Source of the DNA: Bacteroidales bacterium
GTDB taxonomy: Bacteria > Bacteroidota > Bacteroidia > Bacteroidales > UBA3824
Direction: 5' to 3'
Assembly (NCBI GenBank): GCA_017544805.1
Contig: JAFYDK010000042.1
Span: 1-51,067, forward strand
Length of the DNA stretch: 51,067 nucleotides
Both the position numbers and the translations under genes were made by a program. This document shows positions 14,212 to 24,037 of the stretch, one piece after another (the first letter of the stretch is position 1; each line of letters starts with the position of its first letter). The notes beneath the pieces were generated by a model. It was not told the origin of the DNA and did no database searches. It was given only the letters and a program-made list of their open reading frames with translations.

Positions 14212-16788
14212 ATGGAAATGATACGTCAAATATTTGATAGAATGAACTTTAGGAGCAAAATGATCCTATTGTTTTCGTTTTGTTCCGCTTATATTGTATT
14301 CTTCGGCGTGTATGTATTTTTTTCGGCGGGCAAGTTAAGAAATGACGTTGAAAGTTTTACTTCGTATCAAGCGGGCGGTATTTATCCGCTTTTCGGTTTG
14401 ACGGAAGATATTTATTCGCTTGTTATCCAAAACCACGCAATTATAGAGAATCAGACGGACGTTGTCGTTATTCAAAGGCATCACAATAAATTCAATCAGT
14501 TTTACGAGGTAAGGCTCAAGGAATACGAAAACACTCTGAAAGTTGCTCAAGAATTGAAACTTTTGGATAAGTTTAAGTCGGAATTCGTTATTTATCAAAA
14601 TGTTAATAAGGATATTATCCGTTTGATGATTAACGGTAGGGCTGAGGCGGCGCGCGAACTTTTGTCCGTAAAAGAAATAAGTGCATTCGAGCAGATGAGA
14701 AAAACTCTTGATCAAATGTATCTTACTCATCAAAAAGATTTGCTTGATGGTGAGCAGGCTTTGAGGGAGGAAATTTCAAAAATGCGTTTGACGGTAGGGC
14801 TTTTGTCTATTCCGCTTCTTTTGGTGGTTGTTTTGATAGGATTTTACATTTGGAAATCTCTCAAAGGGATTTATATGCGGATGGAAAGTTTTATTTCGCA
14901 ACTTAGTTTGGGTGTTGTTCCCGATTACGAGTTGCCTGAGGATAAAACGGAATTCGGCAGAATCAGCAAAAATATTAACGGTACGGCGCGTTTGTTTAAA
15001 CGTCTTACTGAGTTTTCAAACGAGATTTCAAAAGGTATTTACACCACCGAGGCTGGTATTCAGGCGCCTGACGGGTCAATGGCAAAAAGTCTTATTGACC
15101 TTCGTAACCGATTGTCGGACACCGAAAAAGAGCAGAAAAAACGTCGCACGGAAGACGAACAGCGAAATTGGACGACGCAAGGTCTTGCAAAATTCGGTGA
15201 TATTATGCGACATTCAAACGATAATATCAACACGCTTTCGGACGAGGTTATAAAAAATCTTGTACATTATATAGGTGCAAGTCAGGGCGGACTTTTCTCT
15301 TTGGACGATAGTGATTCTAAGAAAGTCTATTTAGAGATGGTTTCTGCTTTTGCATACGACAGAAAGAAGTTTTTAACAAGGCGGATTGCATTGGGTGATG
15401 GTTTAATCGGTGTTTGTGCGTTGGAGAAAAACACTATTTATATTACTGACGTTCCTGCCGATTATATGGAAATAGAATCTGGCTTGGGTGATTCCAAACC
15501 GAAAAGTCTTCTTATCGTGCCTTTGAAATCTGAGGATAGAATTTTGGGCGTGATAGAGTTGGCCTCGTTTAATTTGTTCAGACCTTTTGAAATTCAGTTT
15601 GTTGAACAGTTAGGCGACTCGATAGCCTCAACCTTGGCATCACTTAGAATTAATACAAGAACGGCGGAACTTTTGGCTGAATCTCAGAAAAAATCTGATG
15701 AATTGGCTGTCCGTGAGGTTGAATTAAGAAAGACGATGGACGAGGTTACCGTTGCAAGGGACGAATCTCAGCGCAGGGAGGCGGAAATGGCCGGTATTCT
15801 TTCAGCTGTCGATGAAACCCTTCTTAAAGCCGAGCTTGATCCGGAAGGAAAATTTGAGTCTGCAAACCAAAAATTCCTTTCAACCTTGGGTTACAGAAAA
15901 GACGAACTTGTGGGCAGAAATGTCAAAACAATTCTTGACGATAAGTATTTGGAGAATTTTGACATTGTTTGGCAAAACATTTGTGCTGGTCAATCGTATC
16001 AGAATACGATTAACCAAAAGAATAAAAACGGAGAAGTTGTTTGGTTGTTAGCTCAGTTTACACCGATTTTTGACCAAAAAGGCAACGTTACGAAAGTTCT
16101 TTACATGGCAAACGATATTACCGAGCAACAAATTACCGAGGAAAAGAACAAGCGACTCTTGGCGGAAAGTACCGAAAAAGCCGAAATGCTTATGGCAACT
16201 CAGGAAAGTATGGCTAAAAACCGTATTGAAATGGTTTCCGTGATGACGGCTATTGACGAAACGCTTATGAAAGCGGAATATTCCGTAGAAGGTAACTTGT
16301 TGGCTGCCAATCAAAAACACATCAAGACCATGGGGTATGATTTTGAGCAGCAGAAAGGCAAAAACATTTTAACGTTTATTCCCGATGAAGAAATTGTGGA
16401 ATTTAAGGCATTATGGCAAAATGTTTGTGAAGGTAATTTACACCAGATGACCGTTAAACGTAAAAGTAAACTCACAGGACATGATATTTGGTTGATTAAC
16501 CAGTATACGCCTGTTAAAGATACACAAGGAAAGGTTTTCAAGGTTCTTTACACCGCTTTTGACATCACTGCGCACAAGGAGATTGAGGAGCAGGCGATGA
16601 AACAAGTGGAAACGTTGAGAAAACAAAATTCTGAACTTGCTTCGCAGTTGGAGACAACGAAAGTCAGAGAATCTTCTTTGAAAACTCAACTCGGTGAATT
16701 AGAGAAAGTTAACAGCCTTGCCGAAAATTCACGGCAATCCTCTATTGACGAAAAATATCGCAATTGGCTGAAGAGTTTAGACAATTAA
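14212..16788 (+). CDS. Membrane 4HB-GAF-PAS-PAS sensor without output domain
   Basis: This 858-residue sensor has TM1 at about residues 17-37 and a periplasmic four-helix-bundle region at 40-190 like that of chemoreceptors. TM2 is at 193-213, with a HAMP-like/coiled linker to about 315. A GAF domain spans about 318-483 (FGDIMRHSNDNINTLSDEVI, LGDGLIGVCALEKNTIYITD). Two PAS domains follow at about 524-633 and 673-786, both opening with the same AxDETLxKAE phrase. A coiled coil ends the protein. There is no kinase, phosphatase, cyclase or MCP signalling tip. Its GAF is closely related to that of the SpoIIE protein encoded next, so I infer it feeds that phosphatase or the SiaB-like kinase by direct contact. 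Confidence 0.82.
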   Translation: MEMIRQIFDRMNFRSKMILLFSFCSAYIVFFGVYVFFSAGKLRNDVESFTSYQAGGIYPLFGLTEDIYSLVIQNHAIIENQTDVVVIQRHHNKFNQFYEVRLKEYENTLKVAQELKLLDKFKSEFVIYQNVNKDIIRLMINGRAEAARELLSVKEISAFEQMRKTLDQMYLTHQKDLLDGEQALREEISKMRLTVGLLSIPLLLVVVLIGFYIWKSLKGIYMRMESFISQLSLGVVPDYELPEDKTEFGRISKNINGTARLFKRLTEFSNEISKGIYTTEAGIQAPDGSMAKSLIDLRNRLSDTEKEQKKRRTEDEQRNWTTQGLAKFGDIMRHSNDNINTLSDEVIKNLVHYIGASQGGLFSLDDSDSKKVYLEMVSAFAYDRKKFLTRRIALGDGLIGVCALEKNTIYITDVPADYMEIESGLGDSKPKSLLIVPLKSEDRILGVIELASFNLFRPFEIQFVEQLGDSIASTLASLRINTRTAELLAESQKKSDELAVREVELRKTMDEVTVARDESQRREAEMAGILSAVDETLLKAELDPEGKFESANQKFLSTLGYRKDELVGRNVKTILDDKYLENFDIVWQNICAGQSYQNTINQKNKNGEVVWLLAQFTPIFDQKGNVTKVLYMANDITEQQITEEKNKRLLAESTEKAEMLMATQESMAKNRIEMVSVMTAIDETLMKAEYSVEGNLLAANQKHIKTMGYDFEQQKGKNILTFIPDEEIVEFKALWQNVCEGNLHQMTVKRKSKLTGHDIWLINQYTPVKDTQGKVFKVLYTAFDITAHKEIEEQAMKQVETLRKQNSELASQLETTKVRESSLKTQLGELEKVNSLAENSRQSSIDEKYRNWLKSLDN

Positions 16789-16860
16789 AGAAAAAATAAA
16801 GAGGAAAAATTTGAAAATTGGAATATAATCTGTATTTTAGCAACTGTATTTTAACGAAAA

Positions 16861-19500
16861 ATGGCAAAGCAGTTAGACATATCAACAGCGGCAACAAAAC
16901 CGGCAGTAAACCGTAGCAATATGGTGTTGAAATATACCATAATCGGTTTTTGTGTAGGTTTGCTGTTTCCGTTGGTTTCTATTCTGACGGAGTTTCAAAT
17001 CAGGCATATACAGTTTGATTACACTAAGATTGGGTATTTGCACGGAAAATCTCCGGCACTTTACGTCATAGACTTGGCTCCGGTAATTATAGCGTTTATT
17101 TTTAATTTTTTCGCTTTAAAGAATCGCCGGCAGAACGAGGAGTTGGAGGTGATGCTTGCCGATAAAAACGAAATCATCAAACGAAACTCTTTGGTTGCAA
17201 AGCGAATCGGTGAAGGAGATTTGTTTTTTGATACTTCCGATATTGACGAGGCTGACCTTTTGGGACGTTCTTTGTTGATAATGAAGAACAACCTTGTGGA
17301 GACTTCACAGCGTGAAAACGAGCAAAATTGGATTGCCAAAGGAAAGGAAATCATCGGTGATATTCTTCGTCAGCGAAACAATATCAGCGATTTGGCATAC
17401 GAGACAATTATCAATTTAATAGAATATATTGGTGCGGTTCAAGGAGCTTTTTATCTTTTCGATGATGACAGCAAAGTCTTAACTAACATTGCTACATACG
17501 CTTATAATCGCAAAAAATATATTACTCAAGAATTTAAAGTCGGTATCGGTCTTGTGGGACAGACGGCTTTTGAGAGAGATATTATTTATAGAAAAGAAAT
17601 TCCTGAAGATTATGTAACGATTTCTTCTGGTATTTTGGGCGATCAAAAACCGAGGACATTGTTGCTTTCTCCTCTTATCAGTGACGAAAAACTTCAAGGC
17701 GTTATAGAGTTTGCTTCTTTGGCGGAGGATATGCCCGACAAGACGTTGAGACTTATAAAAGAGGTGAGCGAGATTATTGCGCAGACTATTTTCAACTTGA
17801 AAGTTAATACGACGACGGAAAAGCTCTTGCGTGAGGCGCAGACTATGACCCGTCAGTTGCAGAAAAACGAGGACGAGTTGCGAAAGAATGCCGAGGACAT
17901 GAAAAAAGCTCAACTCGAACTTCAAGACACCAACAAGAAACTTGAGGCGCAAATCCGTGAGGTTGAGCGTGGTCAAAAACGTCAGTACGCTTTGTTGGAA
18001 AACGCTTCTGAGGTCATCTCAATTTATGACGAAAGTGCGATTGTAACATACGAAAGCCCTTCTTCACGTAGCATTTTGGGTTATGAGCCGGAATACATTA
18101 TCGGAAAAACAGCATACGAGAAATTTGACGATAGTTCGAGAAGTAAATTTCAAGAGGTTTTCAAACAGCTTATTTCGCAACCTGAAAAGCCTTTGACGTT
18201 TGAGTATCAGTTCAAAAAGTCTAACGACGAGGTTTTGTGGCTTGAGGCTACGGGTCGAAACCTTTTGAGTAATGCTGCTATTCAGGGTATTATTTTCAAC
18301 ACTCGGGATATAACGGTGAGAAAAATTGCTGAAAAAGCCCAGCGTATGCAAGGTGAAATGCAGGCTCTTTCGGAAAACTCTTTGGACGCAATTCTCCGTT
18401 TGTCGCCTGAAGGTAAATTCTTCTATGTCAATCCCGTTGCAGAGCAGTTTACCCGCGTTAAGAAAGATGACTTATTGCAGCATCAAATCGACGAGGTGGA
18501 ACTTGATGAAAAAATCGCTGCCTTTTTTAAGGAAGCTTTGGCGCAAGTTGTTCAAAATCAACGTATGTTTGATACTGAAACAACATTTCCAACGGACGGT
18601 AAAGAGGATATTATTATTCAGTTTAACGCTATACCTGAATATAACAAAGAGAAAGAATTGGAAACCATTTTGTTCGTGGCGCACGATATTACCGAGCGCA
18701 AACGGATTGAAATGGAAATCGAAGAAAAGAACAAGAGTATTACCGAGTCCATCAACTATGCGCAAAGGATTCAGTCGGCGATTATTCCGAGTCTTGATGC
18801 GATAGGGGCGAGGTTACCTAAGTTCTTCATGTTTTACCGTCCGAGGGATGTGGTCAGCGGCGACTTCCCGTGGTTTTTCGATAAGGACGATAATATTTAT
18901 ATTGCGGCCGTAGACTGTACGGGACACGGTGTCCCGGGTGCGTTGCTTTCGTTTATTGGTTATTTTAACCTTAATAGTATTGCCGATCATGCTGACAATC
19001 TCAATGCCGGTCAAGTATTGGATTTGTTGCACAAAGGCGTTAAGAAAACTTTGAAACAAGATAGCGACGATGCAGAGGCAAGAGATGGCATGGATATTGC
19101 TTTATGTAAGATAAACTTTGCGACGAAAACTCTGCATTATGCGGGGGCGCACCGTCCACTTTATTATCTTAACAGCAATAAAGAGTTGGTAAAGTATAAG
19201 GGTACACCTCAAGCAATCGGGGGAAAACCGACCCGCAAAGGCAAAGAAAAGGATTTTGAAAATTTTGAAATTCAGTTTAATGCCGGTGAAAAAATATTTT
19301 TCTTCTCCGACGGTCTGCCGGACCAAGTAGGAGGTGAGGCGGGAAGAAAATATCGTCCGGGACGTATTGAAGAGCTTATTACGGGTAATCCTGATTTTAC
19401 AATGGCTCAGTATAAGGAACTTTTTGAAAAAGATTTTCTTGAGTGGAAAGGTTCTTACAAACAGGTGGACGATATCCTGTTGATAGGCATAGAATTTTAA
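16861..19500 (+). CDS. GAF-PAS-PAS-SpoIIE (PP2C) phosphatase, SiaA-like
   Basis: This 879-residue protein has two membrane helices (about 22-44 and 64-86) and a GAF domain at about 160-315. A coiled coil is at 320-375, with PAS domains at about 375-490 and 500-615. A C-terminal SpoIIE/PP2C phosphatase spans about 650-879. Metal-binding acidic residues are in place: VVSGDFPWFF (Asp668), AAVDCTGHGVPGALL (Asp685), DGMDIALC, FFFSDGLPDQVGG (Asp817) and a final DDILLIG. It should dephosphorylate Ser/Thr on a partner-switch protein. With a SiaB-type kinase and SiaC-type substrate immediately downstream, it fills the role of SiaA. It follows the output-less sensor by 72 bases, with a possible weak internal promoter (TTTG, 19 bases, TATTTTAG). 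Confidence 0.88.
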   Translation: MAKQLDISTAATKPAVNRSNMVLKYTIIGFCVGLLFPLVSILTEFQIRHIQFDYTKIGYLHGKSPALYVIDLAPVIIAFIFNFFALKNRRQNEELEVMLADKNEIIKRNSLVAKRIGEGDLFFDTSDIDEADLLGRSLLIMKNNLVETSQRENEQNWIAKGKEIIGDILRQRNNISDLAYETIINLIEYIGAVQGAFYLFDDDSKVLTNIATYAYNRKKYITQEFKVGIGLVGQTAFERDIIYRKEIPEDYVTISSGILGDQKPRTLLLSPLISDEKLQGVIEFASLAEDMPDKTLRLIKEVSEIIAQTIFNLKVNTTTEKLLREAQTMTRQLQKNEDELRKNAEDMKKAQLELQDTNKKLEAQIREVERGQKRQYALLENASEVISIYDESAIVTYESPSSRSILGYEPEYIIGKTAYEKFDDSSRSKFQEVFKQLISQPEKPLTFEYQFKKSNDEVLWLEATGRNLLSNAAIQGIIFNTRDITVRKIAEKAQRMQGEMQALSENSLDAILRLSPEGKFFYVNPVAEQFTRVKKDDLLQHQIDEVELDEKIAAFFKEALAQVVQNQRMFDTETTFPTDGKEDIIIQFNAIPEYNKEKELETILFVAHDITERKRIEMEIEEKNKSITESINYAQRIQSAIIPSLDAIGARLPKFFMFYRPRDVVSGDFPWFFDKDDNIYIAAVDCTGHGVPGALLSFIGYFNLNSIADHADNLNAGQVLDLLHKGVKKTLKQDSDDAEARDGMDIALCKINFATKTLHYAGAHRPLYYLNSNKELVKYKGTPQAIGGKPTRKGKEKDFENFEIQFNAGEKIFFFSDGLPDQVGGEAGRKYRPGRIEELITGNPDFTMAQYKELFEKDFLEWKGSYKQVDDILLIGIEF

Positions 19501-19538
19501 AAAAACGGTTTCATCATAATGTATAAATAACATCATAT

Positions 19539-20117
19539 ATGGCAAGTATGAAAGAACATAAAGAATCACTCGATTTTGTTTATGACTTCTACGTTAAGAT
19601 GAAGAGGAACAAAATTAATTTGGCGTATGAGGGCGAGATAACGCACCAAATAACAAAGGCGTTTACCTCACTTACAGAAACCAATATGGCGAGGGAGGAG
19701 GATGCAAGTTCTGTCCAGAAAAAGGTCTTCCATGTGATGGTGGAGTGCCTTCAGAATATTAGCAAGCACTCCGAAAGCACGCCTAACTCTTCAGCAAAAG
19801 ACGGACGGGGCATATTCATGGTTTCCAAGGGAGATACCGAGTATAATGTTACCACCGGTAATATTATAAAAAATGAGAATGTTGATAAACTTCGCGGTAT
19901 ATTGGAGAATATCAACAAACTTGACAAAGACGGGCTGAATAAGCTTTATAAGCAGCAAATGCGGGAAGGTCATATTTCTGACCGCGGCGGCGCAGGCTTA
20001 GGCTTTATAGACATCGCCCGCAAAACAGGCGAAAAACTTCTGTACAGTTTCTTGAAAATTGACAGCATAAACTCGTTTTTCGTATTAACATCAACAATAT
20101 CCAGAATTAAAGAATAA
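19539..20117 (+). CDS. SiaB family GHKL protein kinase
   Basis: This 192-residue protein matches the SiaB family, GHKL-fold kinases related to anti-sigma-factor kinases that phosphorylate a threonine of SiaC. The N-box is HVMVECLQNISKHSE with Glu69 and Asn73. The ATP-lid glycine motif is DRGGAGLGFIDIARKTGE, with GGAGLG at 150-155. It has no membrane or sensor domain. It begins 38 bases after the SpoIIE gene and ends 14 bases before the SiaC-like gene, fitting one transcript. In Pseudomonas, SiaB and SiaA act in opposite directions on SiaC; here the same is inferred from order and motifs. Confidence 0.85.
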   Translation: MASMKEHKESLDFVYDFYVKMKRNKINLAYEGEITHQITKAFTSLTETNMAREEDASSVQKKVFHVMVECLQNISKHSESTPNSSAKDGRGIFMVSKGDTEYNVTTGNIIKNENVDKLRGILENINKLDKDGLNKLYKQQMREGHISDRGGAGLGFIDIARKTGEKLLYSFLKIDSINSFFVLTSTISRIKE

Positions 20118-20131
20118 AAAAAATTATTATT

Positions 20132-20515
20132 ATGTCAGTTATAAATATAAAAGGTTCGGACGATACACCTACAGTCGTTCTTGACAAAGAAAACAACATA
20201 TTCAAAATTTCAGGAAGATCTCTTCCCGAAGACGTAGTGGCTTTTTACACCCCTATTTTGGATTGGCTTACCGAGTATGCAAGCGATCCTTTGGATAAGA
20301 CTGTTTTTGATTTTCAGTTGGAGTATTTCAATACTGCATCATCAAAATTGTTACTTGACGTACTTCTCAAATTAGAAGATATTAACTCTGACGGACATGA
20401 TGTACTTGTAAGATGGCATTATCCTGATGATGATGAAGATATGCTTGATGCTGGTGCAGAATATGCAGAAATCGTAGACGTTCCTTTTGAACAGGTTCCT
20501 TATACCATCGACTAA
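20132..20515 (+). CDS. SiaC family regulatory phosphoprotein (DUF1987)
   Basis: This 127-residue cytosolic protein is a DUF1987/SiaC family member, structurally like STAS anti-anti-sigma proteins. The phospho-acceptor segment is FDFQLEYFNTASSKLLLDVL. Thr68 is at the same number as the Thr68 known to be phosphorylated in Pseudomonas SiaC. Other family features are ISGRSLPEDVVAFYTPILDW and the HDVLVRWHYPDDDEDM strand. In Pseudomonas, unphosphorylated SiaC switches on the diguanylate cyclase SiaD. No GGDEF gene is in this window, and the next gene is an ABC transporter 93 bases on with no terminator between, so the partner is probably different. Confidence 0.9.
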   Translation: MSVINIKGSDDTPTVVLDKENNIFKISGRSLPEDVVAFYTPILDWLTEYASDPLDKTVFDFQLEYFNTASSKLLLDVLLKLEDINSDGHDVLVRWHYPDDDEDMLDAGAEYAEIVDVPFEQVPYTID

Positions 20516-20608
20516 GGATGTCTTTTATAAAAGATTTCAAGTAGAGTAAGATTATAAAAGTTAGAAAACATTTTTTTTAAAATCAAGTATTAAATAACTT
20601 TTTGAGTT

Positions 20609-23600
20609 ATGAGTGAGGCGATATTAAAAGCTTTGATTCAGATGTTTGCCCTAATTGCCAAGCAGGACGGTGGTATTGAGGACAAAGAATTGCAGTATGT
20701 GGAGAGTTTTCTTATATCACAATTAGGTGCGGAGGCTTCACAGCCTGTTATGCTTGATTTTAAAAAGCAGGTAGGTCTTATTGAGGACGAAAAGACCCGT
20801 CGTAAAAGGGAGCGCGACAGACTCAAGCAATTGGAACTCGCAAGTGATCCCGAGAAATTGGCGAAAGAAGAAAAAGACGCCCAACTGACTTCAGTTAGAG
20901 AGTCAGTGAAAATTCTCGGTCTTTGTAAGAGAATTAATAAGACTATCAACAACAAACAAAAAATCGTCGTTTTTGTTCGTCTTTACGAACTTGTTAATAC
21001 AAGTAAAAAATTTACGCCTCAACGTATGGCTATTATCAATACGGCTGGCGAGGTTTTTAATTTTACGGCTGATGTAATCAATGAAATCAAAACTTTCGTT
21101 ACCGAAAGTGATTCTCAAAAGTTGGATTATCCTGCCGTATTGGTAATCAGAGACGAGGCAAAAGAAGACGGTTTCAAATTCGAGCAGGCTAAGAGTATAA
21201 ATTGCGAGGGTCTTGATTCGGATATTTATATCCTTCGTCAAGAGTTGGAAACCGAAAGCGGTGAGTTGTACTTCATGCGTTACAACGGTAGTCATGATGT
21301 ATATCTTAACGGTTCACCTATTTTCAGCGACCGTATTTATGCTTTTGCTCCCGGTGCCACGCTCAAAATGACAAAAGGCCGTCCGATTTATTACAGCGAC
21401 GTTGTTGCGACATTTCAAGCTGATAAGACTTTTTCTAATCTGTCGTTCAACGTTACTGATTTGGAATTCAGATTCCCCAACAATGCCATTGGCTTGAGAA
21501 ATATCAATTTTTCGGAATGTCAAGGCAGGTTGGTTGGAATTATGGGTGCTTCCGGCGCAGGCAAAACAACATTGCTTAACGTTTTGTCCGGTATTACATC
21601 GCCCTATTCGGGTTCGGTAAAAATTAACGGAATAGATCTTCATCGTGAAAAAGAAAAATTGGAAGGCGTTATTGGTCTTATTCCGCAGGATGACCTTTTG
21701 ATTGAAGAACTTACCGTTTTTGAAAATCTTTATTTCAGCGCGAAATTTTGTTTTAAAGATATGCCGGAAAATGAAATTCGCGACAAAGTTGATACGGTTT
21801 TGAAATCTCTCGGACTTTATGACCGAAAAGATTTGAAAGTCGGTAACTCGCTCAACAAACTTATTTCTGGCGGTCAGCGTAAGAGGCTTAATATTGCCCT
21901 TGAGTTGATAAGAGAGCCCTCTATTTTGTTTGTGGACGAGCCGACCTCTGGCTTGTCTTCAAGAGACTCAGAAAATGTAATGGACCTTTTGAGCGAGTTA
22001 ACCTTAAAAGGTAAACTTATTTTTGTGGTTATCCACCAACCGTCTTCTCAAATATACAAAATGTTTGATAAGATGATAATCCTCGATACGGGTGGTTATA
22101 TGGTTTATTACGGACATCCGACTGATGCGATTTCGTATTTCAAAACCATTGACGGTCAGGTTAAGAGCGAGGAGGGTGAATGTCCGCATTGCGGTAACGC
22201 TACGCCGGAGGTAATATTTGATATTATTGAGGCAAGAAAAGTAAACGAGTTCGGTTCGTGGTCGAATGAAAGAAAAATTGAGCCGGCTACGTGGGAAGAG
22301 TTTTTCCATAAAAACATAACCCCGGAGGTAATTCCCGATGTTACGACCGAGCCTCCTAAGAATTTAAAAGTTCCGAATTGGTTCAATCAGTTCGTAACTT
22401 ATTTTAGAAGGGATTTCAAATCTAAAATCTCGAATCTTCAGTATGTGTTCTTAAACCTTATTGAGGCTCCGCTTTTGGGTTTTATTCTTTCGTTTTTGAT
22501 TAGGTATACCGCAGCCAACAAGCCGCATTATATTTTTTACGAGAATGAAAATATCGTTCCGTATATTTTCATGAGTATAATTGTAGCCTTGTTTTTGGGT
22601 TTGACGGTTTCGGCAGAAGAAATTTTCAGAGATAGAAAAATCCTCAAGAGAGAGGAATTTTTGAATCTTTCGCGTTCAAGTTATTTGATAGCCAAAGTCG
22701 TTATTTTGGTGATGATTTCGGCAATACAATCGTTCCTTTACATAATGGTCGGCAATTCGATATTGCAGTTTAGCGAGCCGAGTATGTATTTGTCGTTTTG
22801 GTTGATATTGTTTCCGATGTGGGTGCTTGCCAATATGATGGGTCTTAACATTTCTTCGGCATTCAATTCTGCTGTAACAATTTACGTTTTGATTCCGCTT
22901 TTGATGATTCCTCAAATGGCTTTGGGCGGTTCGATGTTCAGTTTTGATAAGTTGAATCAGATAATCGGTAGTGTAGGAAAGGTTCCGATTGTGGCAGAAA
23001 TGATGCCTTCGCGTTGGGCATACGAGGCTTTGATGGTAAAACAATTTAGGGACAATATGTTTGAACGTAATTTCTACGAGTATGAAAAACACGAGAATTA
23101 TTGTAATTTCAAACAAGTTTATTACGTTAAAGAGCTTAGAAATGCTAACGATTTGCTTTCAGAATGTTATGAAACAATAACGGACGAGGATTTTGAGTAT
23201 TCTACCGAGGAGCAGAAAAATCAGATTGTAGACAGCATCAAAAATCAAATGGAGGATGCTTTGGCTCTTTTGAAAACTGAAATCGCTGATGAGCAAATAA
23301 GACTTCCTGAATTTGAGGTTGATTTCGATTTGCAAGATTTGGTTGTTGATCAATACAACGGTGATATTCATGACAGGATTAATAATTATATTGACCAATT
23401 GGATCATTATTACGGTGACGAGGTTAATAAAGCTCACATGAAAATTGAAAGTCGAAAAGAACAGTTTGAAAATAAGTCACATGGCCTGTATAACAGATTT
23501 AGAGATAAATATCATAACGAAAAATTACAGGATATTGTAACAAATGTTTACGAAAAAAAGAAAATAATTCGTTATGAAAACCGTTTAATACAACAAGAGA

Positions 23601-23929
23601 ACCCTGTTTTTCTTGATGCAGACAATTCGGGATTTTTCGGATTCAGAGCGCATTTTTACGCTCCTAACAAGTGGTTCTGCGGCAGATATTATGACACGTT
23701 TTACTTTAACATGGTAATTTTGTGGCTTTTCTGTGTGGTGTTTTACGTAACTTTGTACTTTGATCTTTTGAAGAAAGGCGTTGATTGGGCGGGTAATTTT
23801 TCATTTAAATCTCAGTTGGAAAAATTATTGCCTAAGAAAAAAGCAGTAGCGGCTGTTGAGGAAACCGACAAGAAAGCAAAGGAAGTTTCTGATAAAAAAA
23901 CTGCTTTGGAAACGGAAAAAAGTGAATAA
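20609..23929 (+). CDS. ABCG-like transporter with TerB-like and FHA-like N-terminus
   Basis: This 1106-residue fused transporter begins with a TerB-like helical domain (about 1-150, IAKQDGGIEDKELQYVESFL). At about 172-270 is a beta region with FHA-like features (DIYILRQ, NGSHDVYLNGSPIFSDRIYA, APGATLKM). The ATPase (about 275-515) has Walker A GASGAGKTTLLNVL, signature ISGGQRKRLNIAL and Walker B ILFVDEPTSGLSS. A CPHCGN motif lies near 525. ABC2-type membrane helices span about 610-805. A soluble helical insert of about 200 residues follows, then a last helix near 1032-1052. The layout recalls the mycobacterial FHA-ABC exporter Rv1747. Its substrate cannot be deduced. Its position after SiaC suggests it is the regulated output. 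Confidence 0.85.
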   Translation: MSEAILKALIQMFALIAKQDGGIEDKELQYVESFLISQLGAEASQPVMLDFKKQVGLIEDEKTRRKRERDRLKQLELASDPEKLAKEEKDAQLTSVRESVKILGLCKRINKTINNKQKIVVFVRLYELVNTSKKFTPQRMAIINTAGEVFNFTADVINEIKTFVTESDSQKLDYPAVLVIRDEAKEDGFKFEQAKSINCEGLDSDIYILRQELETESGELYFMRYNGSHDVYLNGSPIFSDRIYAFAPGATLKMTKGRPIYYSDVVATFQADKTFSNLSFNVTDLEFRFPNNAIGLRNINFSECQGRLVGIMGASGAGKTTLLNVLSGITSPYSGSVKINGIDLHREKEKLEGVIGLIPQDDLLIEELTVFENLYFSAKFCFKDMPENEIRDKVDTVLKSLGLYDRKDLKVGNSLNKLISGGQRKRLNIALELIREPSILFVDEPTSGLSSRDSENVMDLLSELTLKGKLIFVVIHQPSSQIYKMFDKMIILDTGGYMVYYGHPTDAISYFKTIDGQVKSEEGECPHCGNATPEVIFDIIEARKVNEFGSWSNERKIEPATWEEFFHKNITPEVIPDVTTEPPKNLKVPNWFNQFVTYFRRDFKSKISNLQYVFLNLIEAPLLGFILSFLIRYTAANKPHYIFYENENIVPYIFMSIIVALFLGLTVSAEEIFRDRKILKREEFLNLSRSSYLIAKVVILVMISAIQSFLYIMVGNSILQFSEPSMYLSFWLILFPMWVLANMMGLNISSAFNSAVTIYVLIPLLMIPQMALGGSMFSFDKLNQIIGSVGKVPIVAEMMPSRWAYEALMVKQFRDNMFERNFYEYEKHENYCNFKQVYYVKELRNANDLLSECYETITDEDFEYSTEEQKNQIVDSIKNQMEDALALLKTEIADEQIRLPEFEVDFDLQDLVVDQYNGDIHDRINNYIDQLDHYYGDEVNKAHMKIESRKEQFENKSHGLYNRFRDKYHNEKLQDIVTNVYEKKKIIRYENRLIQQENPVFLDADNSGFFGFRAHFYAPNKWFCGRYYDTFYFNMVILWLFCVVFYVTLYFDLLKKGVDWAGNFSFKSQLEKLLPKKKAVAAVEETDKKAKEVSDKKTALETEKSE

Positions 23930-24037
23930 TCTACGAAAAAAAAGTACAAAAACTATTGCGGAATAAGTTTTTTTTATAGTTTTGTATTTTTTTTGAAAAA
24001 ATATTAGTACATTTGAACAGAAAATATAAGACGTATT

